Origin: Parvularculaceae bacterium
GTDB lineage: Bacteria; Pseudomonadota; Alphaproteobacteria; Caulobacterales; Parvularculaceae
NCBI GenBank assembly: GCA_020446945.1
Contig: JAGRDS010000015.1
Location: 10,811 to 47,917 of the forward strand
Direction: 5' to 3'
Length of the DNA: 37,107 bases
The position numbers and the translations under genes were made by a program. How positions within the stretch are numbered: the first letter of the stretch is position 1; each line of letters opens with the position of its first letter. Below, piece after piece: positions 1 to 7,410 of the stretch. The notes below the pieces were generated by a model. It made no database searches, was not told where the DNA came from, and was given only the letters and a program-made list of their open reading frames with translations.

Positions 1-1139
1 ATGAAGCCGGTGATGTTCTGCAGGAAGACAAGCGGAATTTTCCGCTGGCAGCAAAGCTCGATGAAGTGCGCGCCTTTAAGCGCGCTTTCGGAAAACAGGA
101 TACCGTTATTGGCGAGAACGCCGACGGGAAACCCGTGAATATGCGCAAAGCCGGTGACGAGCGTTGAGCCGTAAAGCGGTTTGAATTCGTCGAAAACGGA
201 GCCGTCGGCGATGCGCGCGATGATCTCGCGCGCGTCATAGGGCTTTCTGATGTCGCGCTCGACGACGCCGTAGATTTCCTTTGGATCGTAATAGGGCGGG
301 GCGGGGTCGGCGACGACGAGCGAACCCTGTTTCACCCAGTTTAACCGCGAGACGATCTTTCGCGCCAGCCCGAGCGCATGATCGTCGTCCTCGGCGAGGT
401 GATCGGCGACGCCGCTTTCGCGCGTGTGAACATCGCCCCCGCCAAGGTCTTCCGCCGTGACAACCTCGCCCGTGGCGGCCTTGACGAGCGGAGGGCCGCC
501 CAGAAAAATCGTTCCTTGCCTGCGAACGATGATCGCTTCATCCGACATCGCCGGCACATAGGCGCCGCCAGCCGTGCAGGAGCCGTGAACGACGGCGATC
601 TGCGGAATGCCGGCCGCAGACATGTTCGCCTGATTGTAGAATATCCGGCCGAAATCGTCCTTGTCCGGAAAAACCTCGTCCTGCATCGGCAGGAAAGCGC
701 CGCCCGATTCGACGAGATAAACGCAGGGAAGGCGATTTTCCGCGGCGATTTCCTGCGCGCGCAAATGTTTCTTCACCGTCATCGGGTGATAGGTGCCGCC
801 CTTTACGGTCGGGTCGTTAGCGACAATCATGCATTCGACGCCGGCGATGCGCGCGATGCCGGTGACGATTCCCGCGCCCCTCACATCGCCCGAATACATC
901 TCCCACGCGGCGAAAGCGCCGACTTCCAGAAACGGCGCGCCCGGATCGACCAGGCGTTCAATGCGTTCGCGCGCAAGCAGCTTGCCGCGCGATTTATGAC
1001 GCTCGGCGTAACGCGCGCCGCCGCCTTCGGCGATTTTCGCGGTGTTGGCCGCAAGCTCTTCGACCAGCTTTTCCATCGCCGCGCGGTTGGCGGCGAATTC
1101 TTCCGACGCCGTATCGATCTGCGATTGAATGCGTCCCAT
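1..1139 (-). CDS. mccB: Methylcrotonyl-CoA carboxylase, carboxyltransferase (beta) subunit, partial
   Basis: Beta subunit of the biotin-dependent enzyme that carboxylates 3-methylcrotonyl-CoA in leucine breakdown. The reading frame opens at an ATG at 1139 ([15 protein letters not shown]) behind a strong Shine-Dalgarno GGAGGGAC and runs off the left edge without a stop, so about 379 N-terminal residues are present and the C-terminal part is missing. Recognisable acyl-CoA carboxyltransferase segments include [19 protein letters not shown] (an oxyanion-type Gly-rich turn) and, at the window edge, [11 protein letters not shown], which is typical of MCC-beta rather than of propionyl-CoA carboxylase. 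It is divergent from isovaleryl-CoA dehydrogenase, the preceding step of the same pathway, which supports the substrate assignment. The alpha (biotin carboxylase) subunit is expected beyond the left edge. Confidence 0.95.
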   Translation of the reverse strand, partial: MGRIQSQIDTASEEFAANRAAMEKLVEELAANTAKIAEGGGARYAERHKSRGKLLARERIERLVDPGAPFLEVGAFAAWEMYSGDVRGAGIVTGIARIAGVECMIVANDPTVKGGTYHPMTVKKHLRAQEIAAENRLPCVYLVESGGAFLPMQDEVFPDKDDFGRIFYNQANMSAAGIPQIAVVHGSCTAGGAYVPAMSDEAIIVRRQGTIFLGGPPLVKAATGEVVTAEDLGGGDVHTRESGVADHLAEDDDHALGLARKIVSRLNWVKQGSLVVADPAPPYYDPKEIYGVVERDIRKPYDAREIIARIADGSVFDEFKPLYGSTLVTGFAHIHGFPVGVLANNGILFSESALKGAHFIELCCQRKIPLVFLQNITGF

Positions 1140-1177
1140 CCGGTCCCTCCGCAGCCATGGGTTTAAATTCTTTAATC

Positions 1178-1194
1178 CTATTGTCGGACAATAG
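1178..1194. promoter_or_regulatory. Perfect inverted repeat, probable GntR/FadR-type operator
   Basis: CTATTGTCGGACAATAG is an 8+1+8 perfect inverted repeat in the promoter region shared by mccB and ivd. Its core TTGTCGGACAA fits the known FadR-subfamily operator pattern T.GT-N3-AC.A. A FadR-type regulator is encoded two genes downstream at 2428. The repeat overlaps a possible -35 (TTGTCG, 1181-1186) of the ivd promoter. Binding is inferred. Confidence 0.7.
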
Positions 1195-1208
1195 CAATAT
1201 GTGATAAT
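1181..1208 (+). promoter_or_regulatory. Possible sigma-70-type promoter for ivd-gntR
   Basis: TTGTCG at 1181-1186 and GATAAT at 1203-1208 are separated by 16 bases and lie about 50 bases upstream of the ivd start. The -35 element sits inside the palindrome, which would fit repression by steric blocking. This is a by-eye match only. Confidence 0.4.
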
Positions 1209-1257
1209 AACCTTCCGACCGGTTAAAGCCGCCGTCGAAGGAAGAAGGAGCGCCCCC

Positions 1258-2427
1258 ATGGCTCGCAATATCCCGCACCTGAATTTCGGCTTGCCTGAAG
1301 AGATTGAGGAAATGCGCGAGATGATCGCGCGCTGGGTGGACGACCGGCTCGCCCCGCGCGCCGGCGAGATTGACGCGAAAAACGAATTTCCGCGCGATCT
1401 CTGGCCCGAACTCGGGCGGCTCGGCCTGCTCGGCGTTACGGCTGACGAGGAATATGGCGGATCGGGTCTTGGCTATCTCGCCCATGTCGTCGCAATGGAG
1501 GAAATCTCGCGCGGCTCGGGTTCGGTCGGTCTTTCCTACGGCGCGCATTCAAACCTGTGCGTCAACCAGATCAACCTGAACGCCTCGAAGGAGCAAAAGG
1601 CGCGTTACCTGCCGAAGCTCATTTCCGGCGAACATCTCGGCGCGCTCGCCATGTCGGAACCGGGCGCGGGCTCGGATGTTGTGTCGATGAAACTGAAAGC
1701 GGAGAAAAAGGGCGACCGGTATATTCTAAACGGCAATAAAATGTGGATCACGAACGGTCCGACCGCAGACGTAATTGTCGTCTACGCCAAGACCTCGCCC
1801 GACAAAGGTTCGCGCGGGATTTCAGCGTTCCTGATCGAGAAGGGGTTCAAGGGTTTTTCGACAGCGCAAAAGCTCGACAAGCTGGGCATGCGCGGCTCCG
1901 ACACGGGCGAGCTTGTTTTTGAAGATTGCGAAGCGCCGGAAGAAAACCTGATCGGCGCGGAGGGCGACGGCGTTCGCGTTTTGATGAGCGGCCTCGATTA
2001 CGAACGCACCGTCCTGTCGGGCGGCTGCACGGGCCTGATGCAGGCGGCGATGGATGTCGTCATGCCTTATATTCACGATCGCAAACAGTTCGGAAAATCA
2101 ATCGGCGAGTTCCAACTTGTGCAGGGCAAGATCGCCGACATGTATACGACGATGAACGCCTGCAAGGCTTATGTCTACGCGGTCGCCGGGGCGTGCGACC
2201 GCAAGGAGACGACGCGACAGGACGCGGCGGGCTGCATACTTTACGCCGCGGAAAAAGCGACGCAGGTGGCGCTCGACGCGATCCAGCTCCTGGGCGGCAA
2301 CGGCTATATCAATGAATATCCGACGGGGCGTATCCTGCGCGATGCGAAACTTTATGAAATCGGCGCCGGCACGTCGGAAATACGCCGCATGCTGATCGGC
2401 CGGCAGCTTTTCGAGGCGAGCGCCTAG
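1258..2427 (+). CDS. ivd: Isovaleryl-CoA dehydrogenase
   Basis: FAD-dependent oxidation of isovaleryl-CoA to 3-methylcrotonyl-CoA, the third step of leucine catabolism. The 389 residues match the family length. Typical acyl-CoA dehydrogenase features are SEPGAGSD (about 133-140), WITNG (163-167) and the C-terminal [12 protein letters not shown]. The catalytic base appears to be E249 in GLDYER, the position used by isovaleryl-CoA and long-chain dehydrogenases rather than the late Glu of short- and medium-chain enzymes. I chose the ATG at 1258 because GAAGGAAGAAGGAG precedes it; an in-frame GTG at 1201 lies in the promoter region and would add 19 unconserved residues. The stop is followed directly by the ATG of the regulator gene. 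Assignment is supported by the adjacent mccB. Confidence 0.95.
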   Translation: MARNIPHLNFGLPEEIEEMREMIARWVDDRLAPRAGEIDAKNEFPRDLWPELGRLGLLGVTADEEYGGSGLGYLAHVVAMEEISRGSGSVGLSYGAHSNLCVNQINLNASKEQKARYLPKLISGEHLGALAMSEPGAGSDVVSMKLKAEKKGDRYILNGNKMWITNGPTADVIVVYAKTSPDKGSRGISAFLIEKGFKGFSTAQKLDKLGMRGSDTGELVFEDCEAPEENLIGAEGDGVRVLMSGLDYERTVLSGGCTGLMQAAMDVVMPYIHDRKQFGKSIGEFQLVQGKIADMYTTMNACKAYVYAVAGACDRKETTRQDAAGCILYAAEKATQVALDAIQLLGGNGYINEYPTGRILRDAKLYEIGAGTSEIRRMLIGRQLFEASA

Positions 2428-3156
2428 ATGGACGGAAGTTTCGAACCGATCGAACGCGCGCCGGCCTATATGAAGGTCTTTCGCGCGATTGAAGAAAAAA
2501 TTTCATCAGGCGCGCTGAAGGACGGGGCGCATCTGCCGACGGAGGCCGACCTTTGCGCGCAATTCGGCGTTACGCGCTCGACAGTGCGCGAGGGGTTGCG
2601 CCTTCTTGAGCAGGCCGGGCTGATCGTTCGCGGACCGGCGAAAAAGTTTTTCATAAAACGGCCGGCGGCCTCCGATATCGCGGCCGCCGCGTCCAAAAGT
2701 TTCGCGCTCGGCGGCGTCACCTTCTCCGAAGTCTGGGATGCGCTCGCCACAATGTATCCTGAGGCTGCGCGTCTTGCTGCGATGCGCCTTTCGAAAGCCA
2801 GGATCGGCGAGCTCGAAAAGTCCGGCGACGCGCTGAAGGCGGCGCGCGACGACGATCACGAGGCGACCGTCGAAGGCGCGGTGGCGTTTTTCCAGCTCAT
2901 CGCCAAGGGGCTCGATAACCGCGTCATGCTGGCGATGCTTCAATCGCTCAATCTGATGATCGGCGAGAGCCTGCGTCATGTCATTGCGCGCGCGCCCAAG
3001 GCGAAAGACCGCATACTCGACGCGCAGCGAAAGCTTGTCGAAGCGTTCAAGGCGCGCGACGGCGATGTCGCGGCCGACTGGATGACGAAACATATCGCCG
3101 ATCTAAAGCGCGGTTATGAAGTCGCGAAAGTCGATATGGATGCGGCGATCCTCTAG
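2428..3156 (+). CDS. GntR-family transcriptional regulator, FadR/FCD subgroup
   Basis: A 242-residue regulator. Residues about 12-75 form the GntR winged helix-turn-helix (LPTEADLCAQFGVTRSTVRE then LRLLEQAGLIVRG). The helical C-terminal half (about 95-235) resembles an FCD effector domain. The usual FCD metal-site residues look mostly lost: the FH of the D-x3-H helix reads FF (VAFFQLIAKG), and only the late His (MTKHI) is obvious, so the effector may be an acyl-CoA or other ligand bound without metal. The ATG follows the ivd stop with no gap, so the two genes are almost certainly co-transcribed and translationally coupled. Autoregulation and control of mccB and ivd through the palindrome at 1178-1194 is inference. 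Confidence 0.88.
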   Translation: MDGSFEPIERAPAYMKVFRAIEEKISSGALKDGAHLPTEADLCAQFGVTRSTVREGLRLLEQAGLIVRGPAKKFFIKRPAASDIAAAASKSFALGGVTFSEVWDALATMYPEAARLAAMRLSKARIGELEKSGDALKAARDDDHEATVEGAVAFFQLIAKGLDNRVMLAMLQSLNLMIGESLRHVIARAPKAKDRILDAQRKLVEAFKARDGDVAADWMTKHIADLKRGYEVAKVDMDAAIL

Positions 3157-3214
3157 CGGGCGGGCGCGGGCCCGCGCGCCGGGCGCTGATGTCCCGGTCT
3201 GCGCGTTAAGGATG

Positions 3215-3227
3215 TTCGACCGTCGAA
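3215..3227. repeat. Short inverted repeat upstream of the AraC-family gene
   Basis: TTCGACCGTCGAA is a perfect 6+1+6 inverted repeat about 150 bases upstream of the probable start at 3376. It could be an operator, but short GC-rich palindromes are frequent in this genome. Confidence 0.3.
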
Positions 3228-3375
3228 AGGGCCGGCCGGTTCTTCACAGCCCTTCACAAAGCTGACAGCCGGGCGGCGCCCCGTTTTCATCCGTGCTAGG
3301 AATTTGCGCGCAGTTCCGTTCGCCGGGACGCGCTGCAAACACGCGCGGACAGGCTGCAAAGACGGGCTGCATGGC

Positions 3376-4302
3376 ATGGACCTCATCGACGACGTACTTT
3401 CAACGCTCAATCTCAAAGGCGCGCTTTATTTCCGGACGGATTTTTCCGGCGGATGGGGCGTCACGGTTCCCGAACACAAGGGTGCGGCGCGATTTCACCT
3501 CGTCATCCAGGGGCGCTGTCACGTGCGTCTCGCCTCCGGCGAGCGGATCGTTCTCGGACCGGGAGATCTTGTGCTGATCCCCGGCGGGCGCTCGCATGAG
3601 CTCTCGGACGATTGGGGCCGCGAAACGCCGCCGCTTGAAACCGTACTCGCTGAAAAAGGCTATAAGGGCGAGGGCGTTCTTATCGTCGGGGAGGGCGATC
3701 CCAAAGCCTCGACGCAGATGGTGTGCGGCCATTTTACGTTTCGCAGCGGCGCCGATCATCCGCTCCTGCGCGCCTTGCCGAGCAGCCTCGTTTTCAGCGC
3801 CGCCGATCGCGCGCGCGAGCCGATTCTCGACGATACGCTGCGCCTCATCACCCAGCGCATATTCGAAACCCGACCAGGCTCGAAAGCGGCTGTCGTCAAA
3901 CTCTCGGAAGCGGCCTTTATCGAACTTATTCGCGCCCACGCCGCACAGCATGGCGATCTCGCGGCCATCCTCGCCGCTTTCGAGGATCGCCAGATCGCGC
4001 GCGCGCTCAAATGCATTCACGAACAGGCGAGCGCGCCATGGACGGTCGAAGGTCTCGCGCGCGAATCCGGCATGTCGCGCAGTCGTTTCGCTGAACGCTT
4101 CCGCGATCTTCTGGGACTTTCCCCGATGGCGTATCTGAGCGAGTGGCGTTTGCAAAAAGCGCTCGCCATGCTCGACGGCGCGCGCATCAGCGTTCAGGAG
4201 ATCGCCGCCGAATCCGGCTACCAGTCGCCGGCGGCTTTCACGCGCGCATTCGCGGGGCGCTTCGGCGTTCCGCCTTCGGAATATCGCCGCACGCTCAACT
4301 GA
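3376..4302 (+). CDS. AraC-family transcriptional regulator with N-terminal cupin domain
   Basis: About 308 residues. The N-terminal half is a cupin-like effector domain (RFHLVIQGRCHVRL, then GPGDLVLIPGGRSHEL). The C-terminal ~95 residues are a double helix-turn-helix of AraC/XylS type (WTVEGLARESGMSRSRFAER; then VQEIAAESGYQSPAAFTRAF and FGVPPSEYRR). I prefer the ATG at 3376 (MDLIDDVLSTL) to the frame-open ATG at 3304, because the extra 24 residues are Arg/Cys-rich and look like untranslated DNA; neither start has a strong ribosome binding site. The target is unknown. The next genes on the same strand, the YHS-VOC-MAPEG group, are candidates. Confidence 0.88.
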   Translation: MDLIDDVLSTLNLKGALYFRTDFSGGWGVTVPEHKGAARFHLVIQGRCHVRLASGERIVLGPGDLVLIPGGRSHELSDDWGRETPPLETVLAEKGYKGEGVLIVGEGDPKASTQMVCGHFTFRSGADHPLLRALPSSLVFSAADRAREPILDDTLRLITQRIFETRPGSKAAVVKLSEAAFIELIRAHAAQHGDLAAILAAFEDRQIARALKCIHEQASAPWTVEGLARESGMSRSRFAERFRDLLGLSPMAYLSEWRLQKALAMLDGARISVQEIAAESGYQSPAAFTRAFAGRFGVPPSEYRRTLN

Positions 4303-4435
4303 TTTTGCCGAACGTCCCGATCCGATTGCAATAAGTCCGCAACTCTCCGGCGCTTCTTGATCGAGCGTCCTTTGCGCGACAGATGGACGACGCCGGCGCG
4401 CGACGCCGGCGTCAACCGCAAAAAGGACGTTACCA

Positions 4436-4915
4436 ATGAAGACAGCCATCTCAATCGCCGCGCTCATGCTCGCCGGCGTTTTTTCTGCGCCCGCTATCGC
4501 CGCGGACGAATACAACACCGTTCCGGGGCTGACCGCCGCCGGCGCGCCGCTCGGCTTTCACGGCGTCGATCCGGTCGCCTTTATCGAAATCGGCAACCGT
4601 ATCGAGGGAACGGCGAAATACACCGCCGTTCATGACGGCGTCGCCTATTATTTCTCGTCGCAGGAAAACATGAACGCTTTCCGCCGCAGCCCCGCGAAAT
4701 ATACGCCGGCCTATGGCGGTTTCTGCACGTTCGGCGTCTCCGTCGCCAAGAAATTCGACGGCGATCCGCAATTCGCCGATGTCCGCAATGGCAAGCTCTA
4801 CGTTTTTCTGAACGAAGAGATCTTCCGCATGTACCAGAAGGACAAGGACGGAGCGATCGCGAAAGCCGAAAAGAACTGGGCGAAAATCCAGCACACGTCT
4901 TCGCGCGAACTCTAG
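4436..4915 (+). CDS. Secreted YHS-domain protein
   Basis: A 159-residue protein. Residues 1-22 form a signal peptide (AALMLAGVFSAPAIAADEY, probable cleavage after AIA). The remainder is a YHS domain of the secreted type, with FHGVDPVAFIE, YYFSSQENMNAFRRSPAKY and GGFCTFGVSVAKKFDGDP. YHS domains are proposed metal-binding modules, and the single Cys in GGFCTFG is the likely ligand; the function of the secreted family is not established. A Shine-Dalgarno AAAGGA lies upstream of the ATG at 4436. A stem-loop follows the gene at 4925-4950, so it is probably transcribed alone or with attenuated read-through into the VOC gene. Confidence 0.85.
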   Translation: MKTAISIAALMLAGVFSAPAIAADEYNTVPGLTAAGAPLGFHGVDPVAFIEIGNRIEGTAKYTAVHDGVAYYFSSQENMNAFRRSPAKYTPAYGGFCTFGVSVAKKFDGDPQFADVRNGKLYVFLNEEIFRMYQKDKDGAIAKAEKNWAKIQHTSSREL

Positions 4916-4924
4916 CCGTCTTTG

Positions 4925-4953
4925 AGGGCGCGCGCCCGGTCGCGCGCCCTTTC
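4925..4953 (+). terminator. Probable terminator or attenuator after the YHS gene
   Basis: A 10-base perfect stem (AGGGCGCGCG / CGCGCGCCCT) with a 6-base loop, followed by only three T residues. The short T run makes it a weak intrinsic terminator or an attenuator in front of the VOC gene. Confidence 0.55.
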
Positions 4954-4974
4954 CCAAAAAGCAGGAACCCGAAC

Positions 4975-5370
4975 ATGTTGAATTTTATCGACCATCTATC
5001 CGTCGGCGTCAGCGATCTCGGCGCGGCGGGCGCGTTTTACGACCGCGTTCTTGAAACAATCGGCGTCAAGCGGCTCGCGGCGAATGACGCTTTTATCGCT
5101 TACGGCAAGGACGCGCCGCAATTCCTGGCGATGCTTCCCTATGACAAGCGCGAGGCGACGTCCGGCAACGGCGTTCATGTCTCCTTCCACGCCAAATCGC
5201 GTGACGACGTTGACGCCTTCCACAAAAAGGCCCTGGCGCTCGGGGCGAGCTGTGCGGGCGCGCCCGGCGTGCGTCCCGGTTTTCCGGGCGATCCGGAAGC
5301 CTATATGGCCTTTGTTCGCGATCCCTTCGGCAACAAGCTTGAAGCGATCGCCAGCGGATTCGCGGCCTGA
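4975..5370 (+). CDS. VOC-family (glyoxalase/dioxygenase fold) protein
   Basis: A 131-residue protein of the vicinal-oxygen-chelate superfamily. Two beta-alpha-beta-beta-beta modules are visible: FIDHLSVGVSDLGAAGAFYD at the start, and VHVSFHAKSRDDVDAFHKKA with YMAFVRDPFGNKLEAI at the end. His7, a later His and Glu in NKLEAI are the usual metal-ligand positions. Family members range from glyoxalase I-like lyases to antibiotic-binding proteins, and the substrate cannot be told from the sequence. AGGAA precedes the ATG at 4975. The stop at 5370 is followed after three bases by the MAPEG gene, suggesting co-transcription; both families often act on glutathione adducts, which is only suggestive. 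Confidence 0.85.
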   Translation: MLNFIDHLSVGVSDLGAAGAFYDRVLETIGVKRLAANDAFIAYGKDAPQFLAMLPYDKREATSGNGVHVSFHAKSRDDVDAFHKKALALGASCAGAPGVRPGFPGDPEAYMAFVRDPFGNKLEAIASGFAA

Positions 5371-5373
5371 GCC

Positions 5374-5784
5374 ATGTCAGAAGCTTACACCTATCTCGCC
5401 CTGTCCGGCGTTCTGACGCTTTTGCTCTGGACGCCTTACATTCTCGCGCGGGTTTTTGTGTGGGGACCGATTACATTCCTCACCAATTATCCGAAAAATT
5501 TTCCGGCCGAACAGCCGACGCCGCCCCTGTGGGCGCAACGCGCGCAACGCGCGCACCTGAATATGGTGGAAACGCTGCCGGCGTTTATCGCCGTTCTCGT
5601 CGCCGCCGATTACCTCATCGGCGACAGCGCCGGGCTGGCGATCGGCGCGGCGGCGAAGACGTTTTTCTTCGCCCGTCTCGCCCACGCCGTCGTCTACATC
5701 CTTGCGGTGCCGGCGTTGCGCACGCCCATCTACCTTGTCTCCTGGGCGTCCATCCTGTTTATCGCGCGCGAGATCTTTTTCTAA
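5374..5784 (+). CDS. MAPEG-family membrane protein
   Basis: A 136-residue integral membrane protein with four predicted helices (about 7-27, 66-84, 88-112 and 117-134). The segment [19 protein letters not shown] is the characteristic MAPEG motif (membrane-associated proteins in eicosanoid and glutathione metabolism). Bacterial members include glutathione transferases, but many have no known reaction. It starts 3 bases after the VOC gene. Its 3' end overlaps the convergent thioesterase gene by four bases (5781-5784), so there is no room for an intergenic terminator. Confidence 0.88.
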   Translation: MSEAYTYLALSGVLTLLLWTPYILARVFVWGPITFLTNYPKNFPAEQPTPPLWAQRAQRAHLNMVETLPAFIAVLVAADYLIGDSAGLAIGAAAKTFFFARLAHAVVYILAVPALRTPIYLVSWASILFIAREIFF

Positions 5785-6203
5785 ACGGCGATTTTTTCAA
5801 GAGCCGAGCGTAACGCGGCGGGCAGGGGAACCGGCCGCCGCGTTTTCCTGTCGACATATACGTGGACAAAGCGCCCCTGCGCGGCGGCGCTCTCGTCTCC
5901 CTCCCTGAATATGGCGAGTTCGTAGCGTACGGATGAATTGCCGATATGCGCAACGCGCAACGCGCCTTCAAGTTTTTGCGGATATTCGAGCGGCGAGAAA
6001 TATTCGCATCCGGTTTCAACGACGAGGCCGATAACCGCGCCGTCGTGAATGTCGAGCGCGCCGGCGCCGATCAGGTATCCGTTTACGACCGTATCGAAAT
6101 AGCCGTAATAGGCGACGTTGTTCACATGGCCGTATATGTCATTGTCGGCCCAGCGGGTCTGAAGCGGCGTAAAATGCCTGTAGTCGGCGCGCGTCGGCTT
6201 CAC
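5781..6203 (-). CDS. Acyl-CoA thioesterase, 4-hydroxybenzoyl-CoA thioesterase (YbgC/FcbC-like) family
   Basis: A 140-residue hot-dog-fold protein. [20 protein letters not shown] near the N-terminus is the classic 4HBT signature, with D22 as the probable catalytic acid. The length is that of a single hot-dog domain. The start is a GTG at 6201-6203 placed directly after the TAA stop of the alcohol dehydrogenase gene, which implies translational re-initiation within one mRNA. The acyl-CoA substrate is unknown. Confidence 0.88.
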   Translation of the reverse strand: MKPTRADYRHFTPLQTRWADNDIYGHVNNVAYYGYFDTVVNGYLIGAGALDIHDGAVIGLVVETGCEYFSPLEYPQKLEGALRVAHIGNSSVRYELAIFREGDESAAAQGRFVHVYVDRKTRRPVPLPAALRSALEKIAV

Positions 6204-7349
6204 TTACAGAACCTCGCCATACATTCTCAGCGCATCCTCATAAGTAACCTCGCGCGGATTATTGCGCATCACGCGTTCGGCCTTGATTGCGTCCTCGGCC
6301 ATGCGCGGCAGGTCGTTGTGCGAAACGCCGAGATTGGACAGGCGCCGCTCAACGCCGGTCTCCGTGACGATCGCCATCAGCTTGCCGATAAAAGCCTCGC
6401 AGCGTTCGGCGAAGCCGCCCGTCGCCTCGGCGCCGATCACATCGCCAAGTTCCGCGTAAAGATGCGCGGCTGCGCTTGCATTGAAGCGCAGGACCGGTTC
6501 CAGCATCAGCGCGTTCGACGCGCCATGGGGAATGTGAAACAACGCGCCCAGGGGATAAGCCATGCCGTGAACCGCGCCGACCGGCGAATTGGTGAAAGCC
6601 TGCCCCGCCAGCATGGCGCCGAGGAGCATGTTCGCGCGCGCTTCCCGGTTCGACGGCGCCTTGCACGCCTCGACGATGTTTGACGACAAGAGCCGCAGCG
6701 CTTCGCGCGCCAGCGCGTCCGACACCGGATTTTTCCTGTGACGGCTCGTATAGGCTTCGATCGCATGCACCATGGCGTCGACGCCGGTCGCGGCCGTCAC
6801 ATAACGCGGCAAGCCATAGGTGAGTTCAGGATCGAGAATTGCAATGTCGGCGAACATCTGATCGCCGAGGACGCCCATTTTCTGATCATCGTCGGTGGTG
6901 ACGACGGCGATGTCCGTCACTTCGCTGCCTGTTCCCGCGGTCGTCGGCAGCAGGACGAGCGGCGCGCGGGCGCCCTTTATGTTTCCCGCGCCGTATATGT
7001 CTTCAAGGTCTTGCGAGGAATTCAGCAGCGCCGCGACAATCTTCGCCGTGTCCATCGACGAGCCGCCGCCGAAACCGATGACGCCGTCGGCTTTGCGCGC
7101 GCGCGCCGCCTCAACGGCGCCGCGAACGATCCGCGCCGGCGGGTCCGCCTCAATTTCGTCGAACAACAGAAAATCCAGACCCTCGGCGTTTAGGCTTTTC
7201 AGCGCGGCGTTGATAAGTCCGGCGTTCACGACGCCCTTGTCGGTGACGATGACCGGGCGCTTCATGCGCGATTTGACGAGCGCGCCCAGTCGCGCCGCAG
7301 CGCCGGCTTCGAAGATGACATGCGGAACGGTTCGGAAGGCGAAGTTCAT
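6204..7349 (-). CDS. Iron-containing (group III) alcohol dehydrogenase
   Basis: A 381-residue NAD(P)-dependent enzyme of the Fe-ADH/dehydroquinate-synthase-like family. The nucleotide-binding loop is GFGGGSSMDTAK (about 92-103), followed by LPTTAGTGSEVT. The metal ligands can be assigned as D201, H205 (GVDAMVHAIEAY), H271 (AVHGMAYPLG) and H285 (FHIPHGASNA), all present. Relatives include butanol, lactaldehyde and maleylacetate reductases, so the substrate is uncertain. It sits between the amidohydrolase (61 bases upstream) and the thioesterase (0 bases downstream) in a minus-strand operon. Confidence 0.92.
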   Translation of the reverse strand: MNFAFRTVPHVIFEAGAAARLGALVKSRMKRPVIVTDKGVVNAGLINAALKSLNAEGLDFLLFDEIEADPPARIVRGAVEAARARKADGVIGFGGGSSMDTAKIVAALLNSSQDLEDIYGAGNIKGARAPLVLLPTTAGTGSEVTDIAVVTTDDDQKMGVLGDQMFADIAILDPELTYGLPRYVTAATGVDAMVHAIEAYTSRHRKNPVSDALAREALRLLSSNIVEACKAPSNREARANMLLGAMLAGQAFTNSPVGAVHGMAYPLGALFHIPHGASNALMLEPVLRFNASAAAHLYAELGDVIGAEATGGFAERCEAFIGKLMAIVTETGVERRLSNLGVSHNDLPRMAEDAIKAERVMRNNPREVTYEDALRMYGEVL

Positions 7350-7410
7350 AAGTCGGCCCCGATATTGCTGGCGAAAGCCGGAAAGGGCGCGCGCGCCGGA
7401 ACGGCGGCGA

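Noticed and set aside
378..1166. Open frame on the plus strand across mccB
   Set aside because: It lies antisense to the clear methylcrotonyl-CoA carboxylase gene and has an Arg/His/Ala-rich, non-protein-like composition.
3164..3200. GC-rich palindrome after the GntR gene as a terminator
   Set aside because: The GCGCGGGCCCGCGC-type stem has no T run on either strand, and similar GC palindromes are common in this genome.
3400..4518. Open frame (372 codons) on the minus strand
   Set aside because: Antisense to the AraC-family gene and the start of the YHS gene; no domain, no ribosome binding site.
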